Assembly: GCA_934454655.1 (NCBI GenBank)
Contig: CAKSFK010000014.1
Coordinates: 1 to 51,437, forward strand
DNA length: 51,437 nt
Origin: an uncultured Eubacteriales bacterium
GTDB taxonomy: Bacteria > Bacillota > Clostridia > Oscillospirales > Acutalibacteraceae
Direction: 5' to 3'
The position numbers and the translations under genes were made by a program. Shown here in pieces: positions 43,707 through 50,928 of this stretch. How positions within the stretch are numbered: position 1 is the stretch's first letter; each line of letters opens with the position of its first letter. Under the pieces are notes generated by a model. It was not told the DNA's origin. It saw nothing but the letters and a program-made list of their open reading frames with translations, and did not search any database.

Positions 43707-44858
43707 ATGAAAAAATTACTTATTTTTATTACTGCGGCATTATTGCTTGCGGGATGTGCGTCACCCGGCGGTGAAAAAACCTCGCCGCAGCCCGAATACA
43801 CCGCATATAAAGATGTTGCCGAAAGGGGCGTATGGCTCTCGTTCAGCGAGATAAACTCAATGCTTAAAAACGAAAACGGTTTTAAGGCGGAGTTTTTAAA
43901 GGCTGTTCAAAAGTGCGGAGAGCTTGGGATAACCGAGATGTACGTTCACGTGCGCGCCTATTGCGATTCGCTTTACAAATCGGAAATATTCCCGCTTGTA
44001 AGCGGAGCGGAAAACTACGATTTTGATATTTTCGGGTACATAACGGACGTTTGCCGCGAAAAGGGAATTGCCGTGCATGCCTGGATAAATCCTTACCGCG
44101 TGCTTTCCTCTTCGGAAGATATTGAAAAAGTGCCGCAAAACAGCCCCGCATATGCCTGGCTGCACGACAGCGACCCTGCCAACGACCGCAACGTTGTGAG
44201 AATGAACGGAATATACCTCGACCCCTCAAGCAGTGAGGTACAGCGGCTTATTATATCGGGCGTAAAGGAAATATGCGAAAAATACAGCGTTGCGGGAGTA
44301 CATATAGACGATTATTTTTACCCGACAGCCGACTCCGCGTTTGATGCGGAAAGCTATGCCGCTTACCGTGAAAAGACGGAAAATGCGCTGACTCTCGAAG
44401 ATTGGCGGCGTTCTAACGTAAACAGTATGATAACGGGGTGTTACAACGCGGTAAAAGCCGAGAACAACAGTCTTGTGTTTACGGTAAGTCCCATGGCGTC
44501 GATTGAGAAGAACCGCGACGAGCTTTTCTGCGATGTTAAAGAACTGATAAAAGAGGGTACGGTTGACTGCATTATTCCGCAGCTGTATTTCGGTTACGAT
44601 TATCCCGATGACAATTTTAAGTTTGATACACTGCTTAAAAAGTGGGAAGAGCTGGCGTCGCTTAACCGAAACGTCAAGCTTAAAATCGGGCTTGCTACCT
44701 ATAAAATAGGAACGGACGCCGCGCCCGACCGCGACGAATGGCAAAACGGTACGGCGGTGATTGAAAAGCAGGTGAGCGAATGCACCGCAAACGGGAGCGT
44801 TTCGGGGTATGTGTTTTTCTCTTACACTTCGCTCGCGGCAAATAATTTTGTTTTTTAA
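43707..44858 (+). CDS. GHL10 family glycoside-hydrolase-like lipoprotein
   Basis: 383 residues, lipid-anchored: a signal peptide ends in LAGC with Cys17 as the lipidation site. The GHL10 (glycosyl hydrolase-like 10, YngK/DigH-type) barrel begins at RGVWLSFSEI, with HAWINPYR, GIYLDPSSSEVQ, HIDDYFYP and IIPQLYFGYDY. Escherichia DigH cleaves peptide-free peptidoglycan strands, so a wall-cleaving role is possible. It follows the nozzle gene by 28 bp in the same direction; it may be a captured host gene or part of the particle module. Confidence 0.85.
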   Translation: MKKLLIFITAALLLAGCASPGGEKTSPQPEYTAYKDVAERGVWLSFSEINSMLKNENGFKAEFLKAVQKCGELGITEMYVHVRAYCDSLYKSEIFPLVSGAENYDFDIFGYITDVCREKGIAVHAWINPYRVLSSSEDIEKVPQNSPAYAWLHDSDPANDRNVVRMNGIYLDPSSSEVQRLIISGVKEICEKYSVAGVHIDDYFYPTADSAFDAESYAAYREKTENALTLEDWRRSNVNSMITGCYNAVKAENNSLVFTVSPMASIEKNRDELFCDVKELIKEGTVDCIIPQLYFGYDYPDDNFKFDTLLKKWEELASLNRNVKLKIGLATYKIGTDAAPDRDEWQNGTAVIEKQVSECTANGSVSGYVFFSYTSLAANNFVF

Positions 44859-44896
44859 GGAAATATGACGAAGGATGCGCTCATGCCGCGCAGGCA

Positions 44897-44999
44897 CCCC
44901 GTTTCTGTGCGGACAGAAACGGGGGAAAGAACCGCCGGACACCCTGCAGATCGGGTTTCCGGACCTTCCTGAACTGCCAAAGGGACTCTGTCCCTTTGG
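44897..44999. repeat. Two strong hairpins between the lipoprotein and XRE genes
   Basis: Perfect arms CCCCGTTTCTG (44897-44907/44914-44924, 6-nt loop) and CCAAAGGGAC (44977-44986/44990-44999, 3-nt loop). Neither has a T-tract on the plus strand. Their style resembles short intergenic repeats of gut Clostridia. No coding potential was found in this 181-bp gap. Confidence 0.6.
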
Positions 45000-45005
45000 A
45001 AACCC

Positions 45006-45018
45006 TTTGCACTGCAAA
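45006..45018. promoter_or_regulatory. Palindromic operator candidate before the XRE gene
   Basis: TTTGCA-C-TGCAAA, 22 bp upstream of the XRE start, is a 6+6 palindrome of the size bound by small lambda-repressor-like dimers. Autoregulation is inferred. Confidence 0.35.
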
Positions 45019-45039
45019 CAAAAAGGAGATATATGTCTT

Positions 45040-45273
45040 ATGAAAAAATATTATGAAGTTATAAAAGAATTAAGAGAGGACAGAGATATCGACCAAAAAA
45101 CGATAGCTGAGGCAATGGGAATAGATACAAGCTATTACGGCAAGTATGAAAGGGGAGTACACCCTCTTCCCGTTGAAAGACTGATTTTCCTTTGTAAGTA
45201 TTATAATGTTTCATCGGATTATATTTTAGGACTGCCCGAAAATATGCCGTATCCGAAACAACGGAAACGGTAA
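45040..45273 (+). CDS. Small XRE-family DNA-binding regulator
   Basis: 77 residues: one lambda-repressor-like helix-turn-helix (KTIAEAMGIDTSYYGKYERG) and a VSSDYILGLPENMP tail typical of phage-like Cro/CI regulators. ATG at 45040 with AAGGAG 11 bp upstream; a nearer ATG in another frame ends after a few codons. It lies downstream of the particle cassette and could control it, or be an unrelated host gene. Confidence 0.85.
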   Translation: MKKYYEVIKELREDRDIDQKTIAEAMGIDTSYYGKYERGVHPLPVERLIFLCKYYNVSSDYILGLPENMPYPKQRKR

Positions 45274-45277
45274 AAAG

Positions 45278-45314
45278 TAACCCCGAGAGGTTTTAAATAA
45301 ACCTCTCGGGGTTA
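45278..45314. terminator. Bidirectional terminator between XRE gene and galK
   Basis: Perfect 16-bp stem (45278-45293/45299-45314) with a 5-nt loop. T-rich tracts lie on both sides (TTTTT on the minus strand), so it ends both convergent transcripts. Confidence 0.9.
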
Positions 45315-45322
45315 TAGTTTGT

Positions 45323-46594
45323 TTACTTTATTTCGTATCCGCCCACGGGACGTATGTTAAGTACACAGCAGCTGCCCGCACCGAACACGCCCTCGATCAT
45401 ATTCTTATAACCGTCCAGCATATCCGACGGAATGTAGCACTGGATTGTTCCGGCAAATCCGCCGCCGTGAACACGGCACGCGCCTTTTCCTTTTAAAAAC
45501 TTCTTTGTAAGCGCGATAGCAAGGGGCAGACCCTGCTCGGCAACATCGGAATTTGAATAAAGATTTTGCAGATAATCGTAGGACGATTCGCCCGATTCGT
45601 TAACAAGCTTTAAAAAGTCCTCAAACCTGCCGTCTTTAAGCGCCGTCTTTTGTTCTTCAACGCGGTTCTGCTCGTTAAAGAAATGGAACGCGCGCAGAAC
45701 GGCACGGTCGCCGCAGGATTTACGAAGCGCCGCAATATCCCTGTAAAAACGGTCGGAGTCGGCGTCGCGCAGGAAATCCACACCGAGTGCGTTGCTTATT
45801 TTTTTGCACTCAATTGTAATGTCCGCGTAATCCTGAGTAAGGTTTGCGTGGTTTCCGCCGGTGTCAACAACGCACAGCGTGTAGCCGAACGAATGAATGT
45901 CAAGGTCGATCTTCTCGGTTATCGGCTCTTTCGGGTCGAAGAAATCGGCGTAGGTAAAGCCGCCGAGCGAGCTTGCCATCTGGTCAAGCAGACCGCATGG
46001 CTTGCCGAAATATTCACGCTCGGCATACTGACCGATTTTTGCGATTGTAATTTCATCAACCCTGCCGCCGAACAGCATACCGTTTACAATGTTGCCCACA
46101 AGCACCTCGAACGCGGCGGACGAGGAAAGCCCCGAGCCTTTGAGAACGTTTGAGGTCGTGTAAGCGTTAAAGCCCGAAATCTTGCAGCCAAGTTCACCGA
46201 ATTTGCTTAAAACGCCGCGGATAAGCGCGGAGGCGCGGCCGTGTTCCGCCTCGTTTTTATCAAGGTCGCCGATGTCGATAACGTCCATATCGTACCCCTC
46301 TGACTTAATGCGGACCTTTCCGTCGTTATTGGGGGCGACAACGGCTATAACGTCAAGATTAACTCCGCCGGCAAGCACACAGCCGTGCTGGTGGTCGGTG
46401 TGGTTTCCTCCGACCTCCGTTCTGCCGGGGGCTGAGAAAAGTCGTATGCCCTCGCGCTCGGCGAAAATGCCGCAAAAGCTGTCGACCGCGGCGTCGTAAC
46501 GTTTGCGCGCGGCGCTCACATCGCCGTAGAGCATTTCAAAATCCCTGTCAAACGCTCCGCTTTCAATTTTATTCTTAATTTCGGTGATATCCAT
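45323..46594 (-). CDS. galK: Galactokinase
   Basis: Phosphorylates galactose at C1 in the Leloir pathway. 423 residues, with PGRTEVGGNHTDHQHG (substrate motif), LKGSGLSSSAAFEVLVG (ATP loop), and VHGGGFAGTIQCYIP of GHMP kinases. GGAGGG is before the ATG. It sits 12 bp behind ackA, so the two are probably co-transcribed. No galT or galE is in the window. Confidence 0.95.
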   Translation of the reverse strand: MDITEIKNKIESGAFDRDFEMLYGDVSAARKRYDAAVDSFCGIFAEREGIRLFSAPGRTEVGGNHTDHQHGCVLAGGVNLDVIAVVAPNNDGKVRIKSEGYDMDVIDIGDLDKNEAEHGRASALIRGVLSKFGELGCKISGFNAYTTSNVLKGSGLSSSAAFEVLVGNIVNGMLFGGRVDEITIAKIGQYAEREYFGKPCGLLDQMASSLGGFTYADFFDPKEPITEKIDLDIHSFGYTLCVVDTGGNHANLTQDYADITIECKKISNALGVDFLRDADSDRFYRDIAALRKSCGDRAVLRAFHFFNEQNRVEEQKTALKDGRFEDFLKLVNESGESSYDYLQNLYSNSDVAEQGLPLAIALTKKFLKGKGACRVHGGGFAGTIQCYIPSDMLDGYKNMIEGVFGAGSCCVLNIRPVGGYEIK

Positions 46595-46606
46595 AAAGCC
46601 CTCCGA

Positions 46607-47803
46607 TTATTTTGAAATTATGGCAAGTGTATCCCTTGCAATGGCAAGCTCCTCGTTTGTGGGGATAACGTAAACGTTAACGCGGCTGTTATCGGTGGAA
46701 ATTTTAACTTCCTTGCCGCGAAGCTTGTTCTGTTCTTCGTCAAGTTCAACACCGACAAAGCTTAGATTCTCGCAGACATATTTGCGAAGCTCGGGGTCGT
46801 TTTCGCCTATGCCGCCTGTGAAAGCAATTGCGTCAACACCGTTCATTGCGGCAATGTAAGAGCCGACGAACTTAAGTATCTCATACCTCTGCATATCAAT
46901 CGCAAGCTGTGCGCGCTTGTTGCCCGCCTCCGCGGCGGCGCAGATGTCGCGGTTGTCGTTAGAAATGCCCGAAATACCGAGCATACCCGACTTTTTGTTG
47001 CAGATAGCGTTAACATCCTCGGGGGAGAGGTGTTCCTTTTCCGCAATATATGTAAGGGCGGACGGGTCAAGCGTCCCCGAGCGGGTACCCATCATAAATC
47101 CGTCAAGCGGGGTAAAGCCCATTGAGGTGTCGGCACACACGCCGTCCTTAACGGCGGTTATGGAACAGCCGTTTCCTAAGTGGCAGGTTATAATTTTAAG
47201 GTCCTTTTTCGGTTTGCCCTCTATTGCCGCGACACGGTCGCTTACAAAGCGGTGCGATGTGCCGTGAGCGCCGTATTTACGCACGCCGTATTTTTCGTAA
47301 TATTCATAGGGTAGGGGGTACATATAAGCCTTGGGCGGCATTGTCTGGTGGAAAGAGGTATCAAAAACAACCACCTGCGGTATCTTATCTCCGAAAGTCT
47401 TTATGCAGGCGCGGATAGCCAGAACGTGCGCCGGGTTGTGAAGCGGTGCCAGAGCGCCCAGCTCCTCAATTTTATCAATAACGTCGGGCGTTACAAGACA
47501 GCTGTTCGGAAAAACGCTTCCGCCCTGTACTATGCGGTGGCCTATTGCCGAGATTTCGTCAAACGAATCAATAACCTTTGCCTCGCTTTTTGTAAGGGCG
47601 TAAACAACCGCCTCAAACGCCTCGCTGTGGGTGGGCATCGGGGTTTCGGCTGAGTAGGTTCTGCCGTCTGCCGTTTTGTGGGAAATAGCGCCTGTTACGC
47701 CTATTCTTTCGCACAGACCCTTTGCGAGAACCGCCTCATTATCCATATCAATAAGCTGATATTTCAAAGAAGAACTGCCCGCGTTAACAACAAAAATTTT
47801 CAT
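46607..47803 (-). CDS. ackA: Acetate kinase
   Basis: Makes ATP and acetate from acetyl phosphate. 398 residues, full length. VVNAGSSSLKYQL, VFDTSFHQTMP, GTSHRFVS, CHLGNGCSI, GTRSGTLDP and FTGGIGENDPELR are all in place. GAAGGAAG precedes the ATG. No pta gene is adjacent. It faces tmcAL with a shared promoter region. Confidence 0.96.
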   Translation of the reverse strand: MKIFVVNAGSSSLKYQLIDMDNEAVLAKGLCERIGVTGAISHKTADGRTYSAETPMPTHSEAFEAVVYALTKSEAKVIDSFDEISAIGHRIVQGGSVFPNSCLVTPDVIDKIEELGALAPLHNPAHVLAIRACIKTFGDKIPQVVVFDTSFHQTMPPKAYMYPLPYEYYEKYGVRKYGAHGTSHRFVSDRVAAIEGKPKKDLKIITCHLGNGCSITAVKDGVCADTSMGFTPLDGFMMGTRSGTLDPSALTYIAEKEHLSPEDVNAICNKKSGMLGISGISNDNRDICAAAEAGNKRAQLAIDMQRYEILKFVGSYIAAMNGVDAIAFTGGIGENDPELRKYVCENLSFVGVELDEEQNKLRGKEVKISTDNSRVNVYVIPTNEELAIARDTLAIISK

Positions 47804-47840
47804 TCTTAAAACTTCCTTCGGTGAAAAATTCTAAATTTTC

Positions 47841-47870
47841 TTGAAAAATATTACCTATCTAATATATAAT
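47841..47870 (+). promoter_or_regulatory. Promoter of tmcAL
   Basis: Plus strand: TTGAAA (47841-47846), 18-bp spacer, TATAAT (47865-47870). The -10 lies on the same base pairs as the ackA -10 on the other strand. Confidence 0.7.
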
Positions 47871-47894
47871 ACTTTATACGGTAGTTTTTTTCAA
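47866..47894 (-). promoter_or_regulatory. Promoter of ackA-galK
   Basis: Minus strand: TTGAAA (47889-47894), 17-bp spacer, TATTAT (47866-47871). It overlaps the oppositely oriented tmcAL promoter. Confidence 0.7.
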
Positions 47895-47919
47895 GTTTTT
47901 TTTAAAAAGAAGTGATATT

Positions 47920-49080
47920 TTGGAAGTTGCGGGTATAATAGCCGAGTTCAACCCCCTGCACACGGGTCACAAATACCTTATCGACGCCGCAAAAAAGCAG
48001 GGCGCCGTTGCCGTGGCGCTAAGCGGAAATTTTGTTCAGCGGGGCGATGTTGCCGTTGCGGATAAATATGTAAGAACGCGCGCGGCGCTTATGTGCGGCG
48101 CGGATATTGTTGCGGAAATACCCGTAAGCTATGCTATGTCCACAGCGCAGAATTTTGCGCTGGGCGGCGTTTCGGTACTAAAGGCGCTGGGGTGCGGTTC
48201 TCTTATGTTCGGCAGTGAGTGCGGCAGTGCGGGGGAGCTTGAAAGGGCGGCGGACACGCTTTGCGGCAGTGATTACGGCAGTCGGCTTAAATGCGAACTT
48301 GCGGCGGGCGTTACCTTTGCCGCGGCAAGGGAAAGGGCATCGGGGCTTGAAAACGGGATTTTATCCAACGCCAACAACAACCTTGCGGTTGAATATATAA
48401 CCGCGGCGCGCGCCTTGGGCGCGGATATGAAATTTCTAACCGTTAAAAGGCAGGGCGCGGGACACGATTCCGCCGATGCCGAAAACGGCTTTGCCTCGGC
48501 TTCGCTGTTAAGGGAAAAGCTTATCGGGGGCGACAGGGAGTTTTGCCGCCGATATATCCCCGAAAACGTTTTCCCGCTTTTCGGGTGCGACGGCATTGCC
48601 GATATAAAAAGGATAGACCGCGCAATTCTTGCGGTTCTGCGGCTTAAAACGCCCGAAGACTTTAAAAAACTGCCCGATATAAGCGAGGGGATAGAAAATA
48701 AGCTTTTTTCGGCAATAAGGGTTGCAAGCAGTACCGAAGAGTTGTATAATACAGTCAAGGTCAAGCGGTATACAATGGCGAGAATAAGGCGGCTTGCGCT
48801 TTCGCTCTTTCTGGGAATTGACGACAGCCTTTTTATGAAACAGCCGCCGTATGTCAGAATTCTCGGGTTTAACAAGCGCGGCGAAGAACTGTTAAGGCAG
48901 TGCGCGCCGAAGTCCGAAATACCTATTGTGACCCGCGTTTCGCAAATTGAAAGGCTGGGTGACGGTGCAAAGCGGCTTTTTGCCGCCGAGTGCCGCGCGT
49001 CGGATATGTTCGGGCTTGCCCTGCCCGTGCCGCGCACCTGCGGCAGCGAATTTACCGCAAAAATAATTAAAACGGAGTGA
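47920..49080 (+). CDS. tmcAL: tRNA(Met) cytidine acetate ligase
   Basis: Makes N4-acetylcytidine at the wobble position of elongator tRNA-Met from acetate and ATP. 386 residues; the N-terminal VAGIIAEFNPLHTGHKYLI (HxGH nucleotidyltransferase motif), LSGNFVQRGDVAVADKYVR and ALGADIVAEIP-like segment match TmcAL/YlbM. The start is a TTG at 47920, which puts the protein start exactly where the family's Met lies; GAAGTGAT is just upstream. It is divergent from ackA, whose product is its substrate. Confidence 0.93.
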   Translation: MEVAGIIAEFNPLHTGHKYLIDAAKKQGAVAVALSGNFVQRGDVAVADKYVRTRAALMCGADIVAEIPVSYAMSTAQNFALGGVSVLKALGCGSLMFGSECGSAGELERAADTLCGSDYGSRLKCELAAGVTFAAARERASGLENGILSNANNNLAVEYITAARALGADMKFLTVKRQGAGHDSADAENGFASASLLREKLIGGDREFCRRYIPENVFPLFGCDGIADIKRIDRAILAVLRLKTPEDFKKLPDISEGIENKLFSAIRVASSTEELYNTVKVKRYTMARIRRLALSLFLGIDDSLFMKQPPYVRILGFNKRGEELLRQCAPKSEIPIVTRVSQIERLGDGAKRLFAAECRASDMFGLALPVPRTCGSEFTAKIIKTE

Positions 49081-49085
49081 AAATT

Positions 49086-50018
49086 ATGGTAAGCACAAAA
49101 GAAATTGAAAGCTTTAAGGATTACGGAAAATGCCTTTGCGTTACAAACGGGGTTATAGAGGCTTATGTTACTGTTGATATAGGGCCCAGAATAATCCGCT
49201 TCGGTTACGTCGGAGAACAGAATATTATGTGCAGCAACCGCAGGGCGTTCGGTGCTAAGGACGATAAGGAATTTACCGATTATTACGGCGAGGGCAGACG
49301 CTGGGAGAACCTCGGCGGACACAGAATATGGCTTTCGCCCGAAAGCTACCCCGAAACATATTACCCCGACCTTGAACCCGTAAGCTATGAAATAACCGCA
49401 GACGGCGCGGTATTTACCCCGAAGCCCGAAACCGAAAACGGCGCGGCAAAAAGCCTTGAGATTAAAATGGACGCGGACGACGCGAATATGCAGGTTATAA
49501 TGCGGGTTAAGAACATTTCGTCTGCCGATAAAAAGTTTGCCGTTTGGGGACTTTCGGTGTCCGAAAAGGGCGGCGCGCTTGTTATTCCTATGAACACAAA
49601 CGATACGGGACTTCTTTCAAACCGCGTAATCTCGGTCTGGCCGTACACCGATATGAGCAACGACCGCATTTACTGGGGCAATAAGTATGTAACGCTCAGA
49701 CAGGATGAAAAGTTTGAAAAGCCGATAAAACTGGGCTTTGACCTTAACTGCGGCACGGTTTACTATCTGCTCGGCGATGATATTTTCCGCAAAAGCTTTG
49801 ATACCAACCACCCCCACGGCGTGTACCCGGACGGCGGTTGCTCGTTTGAAACCTACACCAATGAAAATATGATTGAAGTTGAGTCCCTAAGCGAGCTTAA
49901 AACGGTAAAACCGGGCGAAACCACGGTACATACCGAAAGCTGGTCGCTCTGCAAAAAGCCCTGCGAGGTTGACCTTAAGTGTGACGCCTCAATCGATAAT
50001 ATGCTTTCAAAGTTATAA
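49086..50018 (+). CDS. DUF4380-like, galactose-mutarotase-like protein
   Basis: 310 residues, mostly beta, with VDIGPRIIRFGYVGEQNIM, GGHRIWLSPE and NHPHGVYPDGGCSFETYTN. These match the aldose-1-epimerase-like beta-sandwich of DUF4380 proteins. A carbohydrate-binding or sugar-isomerising role is likely but unknown. The ATG at 49086 follows GGAGTGA; a GTG 9 bp earlier is possible. It begins 6 bp after tmcAL. Its last two codons overlap the end of the convergent gene through the palindrome TTATAA. Confidence 0.75.
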   Translation: MVSTKEIESFKDYGKCLCVTNGVIEAYVTVDIGPRIIRFGYVGEQNIMCSNRRAFGAKDDKEFTDYYGEGRRWENLGGHRIWLSPESYPETYYPDLEPVSYEITADGAVFTPKPETENGAAKSLEIKMDADDANMQVIMRVKNISSADKKFAVWGLSVSEKGGALVIPMNTNDTGLLSNRVISVWPYTDMSNDRIYWGNKYVTLRQDEKFEKPIKLGFDLNCGTVYYLLGDDIFRKSFDTNHPHGVYPDGGCSFETYTNENMIEVESLSELKTVKPGETTVHTESWSLCKKPCEVDLKCDASIDNMLSKL

Positions 50019-50498
50019 TAGACACGGCTCCGCGGTGTTTATTATAACCCTGTCGGAAAGACTTGCCGCGTAATTAAAGGCAATTTCGGTTCCGCTTTTA
50101 TATCCGTCGGTTTTGTGTTGTTTATTATAAACAACACAAAACCGACTTCTTTTTATCATTTCACGGTTCCGTTCGATATACACGGCTCTGCCCGCGTTCA
50201 GTATTTTTTCGGGGTAATATGTATCCTCGTATTTTTTTAAAAGGTATTTTTTGTAATTTTTGCCGATAACGGGGTATTCCGCCCGCACGTAAACACGTTT
50301 TATGTGCGGGTATTTTTGCCTTGTTTCCGATGTGATTCGGTAGCACAGGTCGTTAAATCGGCTTTTGCTCCCGAAAAGGAATATGCTCACGTTTTTTTCG
50401 TTAATTAATTTTTCAACCGTTTCACGCAAACGGCATTTAAGTTCATCTGTTTCATCAACCGTTCTGTGACCGATAAAGCAGCAGGTGTTATCTATCAT
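50013..50498 (-). CDS. SLOG family protein (DUF1273/YpsA-like)
   Basis: 161 residues. The N-terminal CCFIGHR, then SIFLFGSKSRFNDL, place it in the SLOG Rossmann group with YpsA and DUF1273 members, which are thought to bind nucleotide-derived ligands. No enzyme activity can be named. It is divergent from a small XRE gene; both leaders share the same elements. A 19-bp perfect inverted repeat lies within its coding sequence. Confidence 0.8.
   Translation of the reverse strand: MIDNTCCFIGHRTVDETDELKCRLRETVEKLINEKNVSIFLFGSKSRFNDLCYRITSETRQKYPHIKRVYVRAEYPVIGKNYKKYLLKKYEDTYYPEKILNAGRAVYIERNREMIKRSRFCVVYNKQHKTDGYKSGTEIAFNYAASLSDRVIINTAEPCLL
50106..50155 (+). terminator. Plus-strand terminator embedded in the antisense SLOG gene
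   Basis: Perfect 19-bp arms at 50106-50124 and 50128-50146 with a TTA loop, followed on the plus strand by TTCTTTTTA. It lies about 90 bp past the end of the DUF4380-like gene. On the minus strand no T-tract follows, so the SLOG transcript should read through. Confidence 0.75.
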
Positions 50499-50502
50499 TT
50501 TT

Positions 50503-50629
50503 TCGCCCCATTATTTACCTTTTTACACCAATTATAAATCATTACTGACTCAAAGTAAATAATTATTGAAAATTAAAAAGTTATAATGCGTAGAAACAAT
50601 TGGTAAAATAATTGTAGGTAAAGGGGCGA
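50503..50629. promoter_or_regulatory. Divergent SLOG/XRE control region with mirrored leaders
   Basis: Both genes are preceded by the same blocks in the same order: AATTGGT, GGTAAA and GGGGCGA, read toward each ATG (50503-50533 for SLOG, 50598-50629 for XRE). SLOG has TTTACT-17-TATAAT (-35 at 50554-50559, -10 at 50531-50536). XRE has a TATAAT at 50582-50587 without a good -35. The copies look like binding sites for the XRE protein. Confidence 0.6.
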
Positions 50630-50633
50630 TATA

Positions 50634-50864
50634 ATGAACACCGAATTTCCCGAGCGCTATATAACCTTAGGTTTAAAAATTGCATATTACAGGAAAAAGG
50701 CGGGCTACACGCAAGAAGTCTTTGCCGAATTGATTGATAAGAGCGTTAATTTTTTGGGACAAGTAGAGGGAACGGGTACTGTTCGCGGAATATCGCTTGA
50801 AACTTTGTTTAAAATGGCACAGGTGCTTAAAATACCTCCGTCAAAGCTGTTGGAGGATGACTGA
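50634..50864 (+). CDS. Small XRE-family regulator next to the SLOG gene
   Basis: 76 residues: a single helix-turn-helix (AGYTQEVFAELIDKSVNFLGQVEG) followed by SLETLFKMAQVLKIPPSKLLEDD, the usual shape of compact XRE repressors. GGGG before the ATG is part of the repeated leader block. Probably represses itself and the divergent SLOG gene. Confidence 0.88.
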   Translation: MNTEFPERYITLGLKIAYYRKKAGYTQEVFAELIDKSVNFLGQVEGTGTVRGISLETLFKMAQVLKIPPSKLLEDD

Positions 50865-50878
50865 AAGCGGCAGTTTGC

Positions 50879-50928
50879 CTCCCTCTGACGAGGGAGGTGG
50901 GTTTGCCGTAGGCAAAGCCGGAGGGAGA
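50879..50928. repeat. Lead-in hairpin element before the tandem array
   Basis: Contains GCCTCCCTC and its complement around TGAC, and TTTGCC-GTA-GGCAAA. It is related to the unit of the array that follows and to the element at 76-99. Confidence 0.6.

Noticed and set aside
47920..49080. Misplaced start because no ATG is present
   Set aside because: The TTG puts the N-terminus exactly at the conserved VAGIIAEFNP motif and has a ribosome binding site, so it is the true start.
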